DNA from: an uncultured Flavobacteriales bacterium
GTDB lineage: Bacteria; Bacteroidota; Bacteroidia; Flavobacteriales; Crocinitomicaceae
Direction of reading: 5' to 3'
Assembly (NCBI GenBank): GCA_946479125.1
Contig: CAMLET010000248.1
Coordinates: 1-5,506, forward strand
DNA length: 5,506 nt
The position numbers and the translations under genes were made by a program. This document shows, piece after piece, positions 1-4,842 of the stretch. The notes beneath the pieces are model-generated. The model saw nothing but the letters and a program-made list of their open reading frames with translations, was not told where the DNA came from and made no database searches. Position 1 is the first letter of the stretch. Every line of letters begins with the position of its first letter.

Positions 1-1522
1 TGGGAGAAAGCGTTTCCTCGATTTCCCAGTTGGCGCGAACTTTCTGTTTTACCGGAAAACGAAGCATGATTTCAGGTTGAATTTTCTTTGAATAATCACC
101 AGAATCCCAAACTCCATTGCTGTTTTCGTCTTTGAAACAACGAATACTGTATTGTCCGGGAATTAAACCAGTAAACATCAATGTCTTGCCATTCCCCGTT
201 TTTGTTTGAGCTACTTTTCCTTGTTCGGTATTGACGTTATCAATCAATTCAAAGATCCAATTTCCTTCAAATGCGCTGACATCAATAGAAATCTCGCCGA
301 ATTTTTGGGTGGTGAAAGTTTCAATTTTGAAGCGAGTAGTATCACTGAAATTCATTTTTCCCATTAGCGCATTTTTCCCGAACAAAACGGTGAAGTTTTC
401 TTCAGTTTTAGGGAGAATCTGTAGTTGCCCTTCTGGAATAAATGCTTCAAACGGAATCTCTTTTCCGTAATCGTTTACCAGTTTCAACGTACTCTGATCG
501 AAAACTTCAATAAATTCATTTGTCCCGAATTTTAGTGTGTCACCACTTTTCCATTGCTTATTACTTTCCAGACGAATTGCAAAATTTGCCTTTCGATCAT
601 CAACAACATGTCGGCGAACAATTGTATCAGTAGGAGTGGTGAAGCTGTAATTGTCGTTCAATGAATAGGGAAGAAAGACCCGAATAGAATCGAACCTGAA
701 TTGAGTTAGAACAAAAGGTTCTTTATCATTAATCTTTATGGCTGTACTGTCGAAATTGACTCCCGAGAGGGTTGCTGTTCCCGGTTTTTCAATGGCAATT
801 TTCAGCTTGTTCTGCGTTGTTTTTGGTTTGAACATTCGCAATTTGCTGGGAATTGTATCGGTAATATTCAACGTTTCGGAAGCAAATGCAATATTTTCAG
901 GACCATCCACTTTTCCATTTTTGTTGGCATCCTGAAATGCGAAAAGTTGGTACTGACCCTCGTGAATGTAGTTGAACTGATAATTCCCTCCTTTATCGCT
1001 GCGAACAAAATAACTTGGTTGATTTACAAAGGGAATAGAGTCTGTTTCGTATAGGCAAATAGTTGCGTTTTGCAGCATTTCACCCGAATACGCAGAAATA
1101 ATTTTTCCCGTATGTTGAAGTGAATCAATGAAGCTTCCGGTTGAAAAAACGACCTGAATGATGCTGTCGTTTCCTTCGTTTAAATCGCGAACTGTTCCAT
1201 TTAAACTCAGAATGTACGTTGTTTCCTCTTTCAAAGGCTGTGTCCAACTTACGATAATCGTTTTTTTGTCTTGAGTTGCTGTAATTGGACCAACGTCAGG
1301 ACTCATCGTAATAGAAGTGGCAGGATCTTTTAACGTAATGTATTCGTTGAAAGTCAACTTTGCCTCTGTTGGCTTAATTCCGGTTGCTCCTGGTTCAGGA
1401 TTAATTGAAGTTGGCACTGGAGCAGTTTCATCCCTGTTTCCACCCGGAAGTGGAATGATATCGGCACAAGAGTTCAGTGCTGCGAGAATAAATACTACAA
1501 AACTGAGCCTAACCAAGCGCAT
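1..1522 (-). CDS. Ig-like (Big_5) surface lipoprotein, 3' end cut by window edge
   Basis: An uninterrupted minus-strand reading frame of 507 codons runs from an ATG at 1520-1522 to the left edge. The start is well fixed because the codon two before it is an in-frame TGA. The N-terminus is a lipoprotein signal: R2 and R5, a hydrophobic stretch, then lipobox LNSC with the lipidated Cys at residue 19. Residues about 33-128 match a Big_5 Ig-like domain, with TFNEYITLKD near 57 and VFSTG near 125. A carboxypeptidase-regulatory-like beta-sandwich follows (about 139-215). Two similarly built segments each carry GQY and, nine residues on, an acidic Asn/Gly loop (DANKNGKVD at 198, DENSNGVWD at 465). 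The last visible part, RANWEIEE, resembles the end of this Bacteroidota family, so probably only a few residues are missing. Placement in the outer membrane, possibly surface exposed, is inferred. The molecular function is unknown. The gene overlaps the upstream fRMsr gene and is probably co-transcribed with it. Confidence 0.88.
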   Translation of the reverse strand, partial: MRLVRLSFVVFILAALNSCADIIPLPGGNRDETAPVPTSINPEPGATGIKPTEAKLTFNEYITLKDPATSITMSPDVGPITATQDKKTIIVSWTQPLKEETTYILSLNGTVRDLNEGNDSIIQVVFSTGSFIDSLQHTGKIISAYSGEMLQNATICLYETDSIPFVNQPSYFVRSDKGGNYQFNYIHEGQYQLFAFQDANKNGKVDGPENIAFASETLNITDTIPSKLRMFKPKTTQNKLKIAIEKPGTATLSGVNFDSTAIKINDKEPFVLTQFRFDSIRVFLPYSLNDNYSFTTPTDTIVRRHVVDDRKANFAIRLESNKQWKSGDTLKFGTNEFIEVFDQSTLKLVNDYGKEIPFEAFIPEGQLQILPKTEENFTVLFGKNALMGKMNFSDTTRFKIETFTTQKFGEISIDVSAFEGNWIFELIDNVNTEQGKVAQTKTGNGKTLMFTGLIPGQYSIRCFKDENSNGVWDSGDYSKKIQPEIMLRFPVKQKVRANWEIEETLSP

Positions 1523-1977
1523 AATTCATTTAAGTAAGTGTCGTCAACCGAATCGAAATCGTTCAACTTGTCGCTATCAACGTCGAGAACACCAATAATA
1601 TTTCTTTTGGTATTTCTAATTGGAACAACAATTTCGCTTTTCGAAGCGCTACTGCAAGCAATGTGCCCCGGGAAAGCTTCAACATCCGGAACCAATAATG
1701 TCTTATCCTGTTCCCAACTTGCTCCGCAGACACCTTTTCCTTTTGGAATACGTGTACAAGCAAGTGGTCCTTGAAATGGTCCGAGGATCAATTCGTTTCC
1801 TTCTACAAGGTAAAATCCAACCCAAAAAAACCCGAAAGTCATGTTCAGAACAGAAGCGATGTTTCCCAAATTGGCAGTTGAATTAACAGTTGGATCATAC
1901 AAAGCCTTTACCTGAGGCAATAAGCTCAAATATTTTTCTTCTTTCGTACCCTGAACAATCAAAAGGTCTTCTGCCAT
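1495..1977 (-). CDS. msrC: Free methionine-(R)-sulfoxide reductase (fRMsr, GAF domain)
   Basis: The 160-residue product has the single GAF-domain architecture of fRMsr, the enzyme that reduces free (not protein-bound) L-methionine-(R)-sulfoxide to methionine in the cytoplasm, usually with thioredoxin as reductant. Three cysteines, C74, C84 and C108, sit in CTRIP, GVCG and GHIACSS. Their spacing (10 and 24) matches the catalytic and resolving cysteines I recall for E. coli YebR/MsrC. WVGFY (52-56), SEIVVPI (114-120) and LDVDS (131-135) are the other family signatures, including the acidic ligand-binding residues. The frame can be extended upstream to an ATG at 2064. The ATG at 1977 is preferred because it gives the normal family length, and the extra 29 residues would cross a candidate -7 element and a perfect palindrome. 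The gene ends inside the start of the lipoprotein gene (28-bp overlap), suggesting translational coupling. Family assignment is very secure; the symbol follows E. coli usage (also yebR). Confidence 0.93.
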   Translation of the reverse strand: MAEDLLIVQGTKEEKYLSLLPQVKALYDPTVNSTANLGNIASVLNMTFGFFWVGFYLVEGNELILGPFQGPLACTRIPKGKGVCGASWEQDKTLLVPDVEAFPGHIACSSASKSEIVVPIRNTKRNIIGVLDVDSDKLNDFDSVDDTYLNELCAWLGSVL

Positions 1978-1991
1978 TTCAAGATTTTCAA

Positions 1992-1999
1992 CAAAAGTA
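1992..1999 (-). promoter_or_regulatory. Candidate -7 element for the fRMsr-lipoprotein unit
   Basis: On the minus strand this reads TACTTTTG, a perfect match to the Bacteroidota -7 consensus TAnnTTTG. It lies 14 bp upstream of the ATG at 1977, which would give a very short leader. No TTG is found at the expected 17-23 bp further upstream, so the -33 half is weak or missing. That could mean the promoter depends on an activator or that this match is fortuitous. Confidence 0.4.
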
Positions 2000-2015
2000 A
2001 GGAATACATTCCTTA
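1998..2015. promoter_or_regulatory. Perfect 18-bp dyad, candidate operator
   Basis: The sequence TAAGGAATACATTCCTTA is a perfect inverted repeat with 8-bp arms around a 2-bp AC centre. It touches the candidate fRMsr -7 element (shared bases 1998-1999) and covers the stretch between the -7 and -33 positions of that promoter. A homodimeric helix-turn-helix regulator or a redox-sensing repressor could bind here; no regulator is named by the sequence. As RNA it would form only a tight 2-base-loop hairpin, which is less likely than a DNA-level role. Confidence 0.55.
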
Positions 2016-2048
2016 GGTAGCGAAAACCGCAAAAACGAATAGAAATTT

Positions 2049-2081
2049 TTGAAAATTCGTGCAATCGAAAAGATATTTTTG
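2049..2081 (+). promoter_or_regulatory. Candidate promoter for the exonuclease gene
   Basis: A TTG at 2049-2051 (within TTTG, 2048-2051) is followed after 22 bp by TATTTTTG at 2074-2081. This fits the Flavobacterium-type consensus TTG-N17-23-TAnnTTTG. Transcription would begin near 2088, leaving a leader of about 20 nt before the ATG at 2108. The stretch 2082-2107 is AT-rich and shows no Shine-Dalgarno motif, as is usual in this phylum. Confidence 0.5.
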
Positions 2082-2107
2082 TCTAATTTGATTTAGAAAA
2101 CAACATT

Positions 2108-2830
2108 ATGATTGCAAAAAGCCTATTTGAACACATTCTATTTTTCGACATCGAAACAGCGCCTGTATTTTACAATTATCATGATCTTGATGAAGCGGGA
2201 AAGAAACTTTTCGATTCAAAAAATGCACGTTATAAAACCGATGACAAAACAGAAGCAGACGTGTACAATGAAAAGGCAGGAATCTTAGCTGAATTTGCCC
2301 GGGTAGTTTGTATTTCTGTGGGATTCCTGAATGAAACAAGAACTGGTAGACAAATTCGAATAGCGTCTTTTTCCCATGAAGATGAGGAAACCTTGCTCAG
2401 ACAATTCATTGGGTTATTGGAAGATCATCCGAGATACAATGTGCTTTGCGGGCATAATTCCAAAGAGTTTGACATTCCGTTTTTGTGTCGTCGAATGTTG
2501 ATACATGGAATGAAATTGCCGCATGTACTCCAAATTGCAGGTAAAAAACCGTGGGAAATTCCACATCTCGACACCATGGAATTATGGAAGTTCGGAGATT
2601 TCAAGGCTTACACTAGTTTGGCGCTTCTTTGTTATGTTTTCAATATTCCAACACCTAAAGACGACATTTCGGGAGCTGATGTGGCGAGAGTTTTTTATGA
2701 AGAAAAAGATCTTCCAAGAATCACGAAATACTGTGAAAAGGATGTAATTGCACTTATTCAACTTTTCTTAAGAATGAATAATGAGCCTTTGGTAGATGAA
2801 GGTGAGATCAAGATAAAAGGCGATTCTTAA
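2108..2830 (+). CDS. PolB-like DEDDy 3'-5' exonuclease (DNA_pol_B_exo2 family)
   Basis: This 240-residue protein is a stand-alone DnaQ-like exonuclease of the 'predicted 3'-5' exonuclease related to the PolB exonuclease domain' type. The three Exo motifs are present in order. Exo I is FFDIET, with D14 and E16. Exo II is GHNSKEFDIPFLCRR, with N117 and D122. Exo III is YCEKD, with Y208 and D212, giving the DEDDy set of metal ligands. PHLDTMELWKFGD (152-164) is another conserved family block. No polymerase or RNase D accessory domain is attached. The expected reaction is metal-dependent removal of nucleotides from 3' ends; the substrate (DNA repair intermediates or RNA) is not established from sequence. 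The product is cytoplasmic, with no signal peptide or membrane segment. The ATG at 2108 fits the upstream promoter and lies six residues before the first conserved strand. The gene is divergent from fRMsr and convergent with the oxidoreductase gene. Confidence 0.9.
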   Translation: MIAKSLFEHILFFDIETAPVFYNYHDLDEAGKKLFDSKNARYKTDDKTEADVYNEKAGILAEFARVVCISVGFLNETRTGRQIRIASFSHEDEETLLRQFIGLLEDHPRYNVLCGHNSKEFDIPFLCRRMLIHGMKLPHVLQIAGKKPWEIPHLDTMELWKFGDFKAYTSLALLCYVFNIPTPKDDISGADVARVFYEEKDLPRITKYCEKDVIALIQLFLRMNNEPLVDEGEIKIKGDS

Positions 2831-2839
2831 TTATGTAAG

Positions 2840-2893
2840 CTTTGCACTCATGTTTCCCTTGTGAAAAAAGCGCTAAGAAACATGAGTGCAAAG
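2840..2893. terminator. Perfect 17-bp inverted repeat between convergent genes, probable bidirectional terminator
   Basis: The left arm CTTTGCACTCATGTTTC (2840-2856) pairs perfectly with GAAACATGAGTGCAAAG (2877-2893) across a 20-nt loop. It begins 10 bp after the exonuclease stop and ends 4 bp before the oxidoreductase stop, so it fills the 67-bp gap between the converging genes and can serve both. There is no clear U-tract after either arm, so it is not a textbook intrinsic terminator. An alternative role is a 3'-end stabilising hairpin. The loop contains a run of six A's and the small palindrome AGCGCT. Confidence 0.65.
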
Positions 2894-2897
2894 ACTG

Positions 2898-3899
2898 TTA
2901 TCTAATAACGTTTATGACTACTTTGCCAAATGAATTTCTGTTTTGAATTCGCTCATAAGCCTCATTCACTTGTTGTAACCCGAAATTGGATTCGTCAAGA
3001 AGCGGTTTCAGATTTCCCGATTCCATTATTTTTTTTGCCTCATTCAATATTTCTCCATGGTGAGCTTTCCCTTTTCCCGTAAGCAATGGTAAAAGCGTAA
3101 ATACTCCTGAGTAGGTTGCTCCTTTGAATGAAAGTGGTGCAATACTGTGAGTTCCCCAACCTAGTGAACTAACAACGTGTCCGGTATACGTTTTTACAGA
3201 ATTGAAAGATGCATCCAACGTAGCTCCGCCGACCGTATCAAAAACGATGTCGAATCCTTCTGAATTAGTCAACCTTTGCAAATAGTATTCCGGTTTTTCT
3301 GTTGTGTAATCAATTGCAACTACTCCCATGCTTTTTAGATAAGTGAGATCTTTACCAGAACCTGTTGCGTAAACTTCTGCTCCAAACGCTTTTGCGATTT
3401 GAATAGCCATTTGACCTACACCTCCAGCTCCGCCATGAACAAGTACTTTTTGTCCCTTGCTTACTTTTGCACGATCTACCAAACCTTCCCATGCCGTAAT
3501 AAAAACTAGCGGGATTGCAGCAGCTTCTTTCATCGAACTGTTTTTTGGTTTCATTGAAATGTGATCTGCGTCAACCGCAATATATTCTGCTAATGTTCCC
3601 TGATTACCGCCAATTCCGCCAACCATTCCAAAAACTTCATCGCCAACTGCTAAAGTGCTAACTCCTTCTCCAATTTCTACAACAGTCCCCGACATATCAA
3701 TTCCGATTATAGCACCAGCTGATGTTTGTGCATGATCAGCTTTTCCTTCTGCAATTTTAAGGTCAAGAGGATTTACTCCACTATGGGAGATTTTTACCAA
3801 AACCTGTCCTTTTGAAAGAACTGGTTTTTCTGATGTTACCAATACTAATGCTGAACCAACAGTTTCAAGGATCATTGCTTTCATAGTGTTTGTTTTCAT
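2898..3899 (-). CDS. Zinc-independent MDR-family NAD(P)-dependent oxidoreductase (quinone oxidoreductase-like)
   Basis: This 333-residue protein is a full-length medium-chain dehydrogenase/reductase. The N-terminal GroES-like domain includes SGVNPLDLKIAEG (40-52), the GTVVEIGEGV turn (71-80) and GTLAEY (101-106). The Rossmann fold carries GGAGGVG at 156-162, followed by the helix MAIQIAKAFGA. The C-terminal strand FGKVVINV closes the catalytic domain. The catalytic-zinc ligands and four-Cys structural loop of classical alcohol dehydrogenases are absent; the protein has no cysteine at all. This places it with the zinc-free quinone oxidoreductase and enone reductase branch. It probably reduces quinones or alpha,beta-unsaturated carbonyls with NADPH in the cytoplasm; the true substrate is unknown. 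The start may be Met1 (3899) or Met6 (3884), and Met6 (MKAMIL) matches the usual family start. The gene is divergent from an AraC-type regulator that probably controls it. Confidence 0.9.
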   Translation of the reverse strand: MKTNTMKAMILETVGSALVLVTSEKPVLSKGQVLVKISHSGVNPLDLKIAEGKADHAQTSAGAIIGIDMSGTVVEIGEGVSTLAVGDEVFGMVGGIGGNQGTLAEYIAVDADHISMKPKNSSMKEAAAIPLVFITAWEGLVDRAKVSKGQKVLVHGGAGGVGQMAIQIAKAFGAEVYATGSGKDLTYLKSMGVVAIDYTTEKPEYYLQRLTNSEGFDIVFDTVGGATLDASFNSVKTYTGHVVSSLGWGTHSIAPLSFKGATYSGVFTLLPLLTGKGKAHHGEILNEAKKIMESGNLKPLLDESNFGLQQVNEAYERIQNRNSFGKVVINVIR

Positions 3900-3910
3900 T
3901 TTTTCTGTGT

Positions 3911-3925
3911 TTTGTATGATACAAA
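3911..3925. promoter_or_regulatory. Perfect 7-1-7 dyad overlapping the oxidoreductase -7 element
   Basis: TTTGTATGATACAAA is a perfect inverted repeat with 7-bp arms around a single G. It shares four bases (3922-3925) with the candidate -7 element of the oxidoreductase gene and covers the expected transcription start, a position typical of a repressor operator. A weaker nested pair, TGTGTTT (3906-3912) and AAACACA (3936-3942), surrounds it. Confidence 0.5.
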
Positions 3926-3929
3926 GCTA
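3922..3929 (-). promoter_or_regulatory. Candidate -7 element for the oxidoreductase gene
   Basis: On the minus strand this reads TAGCTTTG, a perfect TAnnTTTG match 22 bp upstream of the ATG at 3899. No TTG lies 17-23 bp further upstream (the nearest usable one is at 14 bp), so the -33 half is poor. A weak -33 is what one expects at a promoter needing an activator such as the neighbouring AraC-family protein, but that step is inference. Confidence 0.45.
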
Positions 3930-3957
3930 AGTGTCAAACACATCAATAAAGTTGTAT

Positions 3958-3972
3958 TTTTACACTGTAAAA
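3958..3972. promoter_or_regulatory. Second perfect 7-1-7 dyad, upstream of the AraC-family gene
   Basis: TTTTACACTGTAAAA is another perfect inverted repeat with 7-bp arms around one base. Its centre (3965) is 47 bp from the centre of the first dyad (3918), about 4.5 helical turns. It lies 15 bp before the preferred ATG of the regulator gene. A degenerate -7-like TAAAGTTG (3947-3954, one mismatch) lies just to its left, so the dyad could overlap the regulator's own transcription start. The two dyads share only their outer T/A bases, so they need not bind the same protein. Confidence 0.45.
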
Positions 3973-3987
3973 GAGTATAATTTTTCC

Positions 3988-4839
3988 ATGAAAGATATTT
4001 TGTACCGCCCGTTTGAATTGGAGCTAAAAGCACCTATGGATATTTGTCCCAGAGGAATGCATAGTGTCAGCTTTTTCGAATTTGTATATATTGTTTCAGG
4101 TAGTGGTACCCAGCAAATCAATGAAAACTTGATTAAGTATAAAGAGAACGATTTATTTGCTCTTGCCCCTCAGGATTCACACCAATTCTTTTTTGAAACA
4201 ACAACACAGCTGTTTTTCATTCGTATTAACAACTCGCACCTCAAGCATATTTCCAATCATTTATTTGAGAAGCTGGAACTGGTTTTGAGTAATGTGAACA
4301 GTGTTCCGGGGTGCGTTTTGAAGGAAGGAAAGAATACTGCAATTGCGAAAGCTCTCTTAAATGATATTATGCGTGAACATCAGAATAGGGGATTGTATAG
4401 TGAAGAATTAATCGTCAGCTATTTTGAAGCACTATTGATCATTGTTGCCAGAAACGTTATTACACGGTTTCCTTCTGATGCAGGAGAAAAAAGTGATAAA
4501 AGGATTATGGACATTTTACAATACATCCAGACAAACATTTATGATCCGCAGTTATTACGCGTTTCTGCGCTTAGCGATAAATTCAATATTTCAGCGAACT
4601 ATCTGGGGAAATTCTTTAAAAAAGAAACGGGCAGTACAATGCAGCAATACATTGATAGTTACAGACTGAAACTGATTGAGAACCGCTTACAGCACAGTGA
4701 TCTTAGAGTCAATGAAATTGCTGATCAGTTTAATTTCACAGACAAAAGTCACTTTATTCATTTCTTCAAAAAACACCACAACATCACTCCTTCTAAATTC
4801 AAGAAGAACCATCAACAAAACGTCAGGGATGATAAATAA
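3988..4839 (+). CDS. AraC-family transcriptional regulator (cupin sensor plus double HTH)
   Basis: The product is a 283-residue cytoplasmic DNA-binding regulator. Residues about 15-90 form the AraC-type cupin sensor, with EFVYIVSGSGTQQIN (31-45) and the strand YKENDLFALAPQDSHQFFF (51-69). This is the usual effector-binding jelly roll; the ligand is unknown. A helical linker (about 115-165) follows. The C-terminal AraC HTH unit has a first helix-turn-helix at about 190-211 (VSALSDKFNISANYLGKFFK) and a second at about 240-261 (VNEIADQFNFTDKSHFIHFF). It ends with the family signature NITPSKFKK. A longer frame begins at GTG 3931, but the ATG at 3988 is preferred: it fits family length, starts just before the cupin, and leaves the spacer dyads non-coding. 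The gene is divergent from the oxidoreductase gene, its most likely target. Its stop is 3 bp from that of the convergent T9SS gene. Confidence 0.92.
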   Translation: MKDILYRPFELELKAPMDICPRGMHSVSFFEFVYIVSGSGTQQINENLIKYKENDLFALAPQDSHQFFFETTTQLFFIRINNSHLKHISNHLFEKLELVLSNVNSVPGCVLKEGKNTAIAKALLNDIMREHQNRGLYSEELIVSYFEALLIIVARNVITRFPSDAGEKSDKRIMDILQYIQTNIYDPQLLRVSALSDKFNISANYLGKFFKKETGSTMQQYIDSYRLKLIENRLQHSDLRVNEIADQFNFTDKSHFIHFFKKHHNITPSKFKKNHQQNVRDDK

Positions 4840-4842
4840 CTT

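Noticed and set aside
231..1598. Short plus-strand open frames (231-470, 738-935, 1317-1598)
   Set aside because: They lie antisense to the lipoprotein or fRMsr genes, have no recognisable domain, and are explained by the composition of the minus-strand coding frames.
1538..1886. Open frames overlapping fRMsr on both strands
   Set aside because: They are in alternative frames of a gene whose fRMsr signatures are unmistakable.
2035..2060. ACGAAT...ATTCGT and AATTTT-TG-AAAATT inverted repeats near the exonuclease promoter
   Set aside because: The arms are only 6 bp, AT-dominated, and have different centres, so they are within chance expectation for this spacer.
2106..2747. Open frames at 2106-2339 (minus) and 2523-2747 (plus)
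   Set aside because: Both sit inside the exonuclease gene in other frames and show no family motif.
3931..3987. GTG start extending the AraC-family protein by 19 residues
   Set aside because: The extension has no family match and would place the second 7-1-7 dyad and the likely promoter inside the coding region.
4442..4669. Plus-strand frame within the AraC-family gene
   Set aside because: It is a +1-type shadow of the HTH region with no independent start context.
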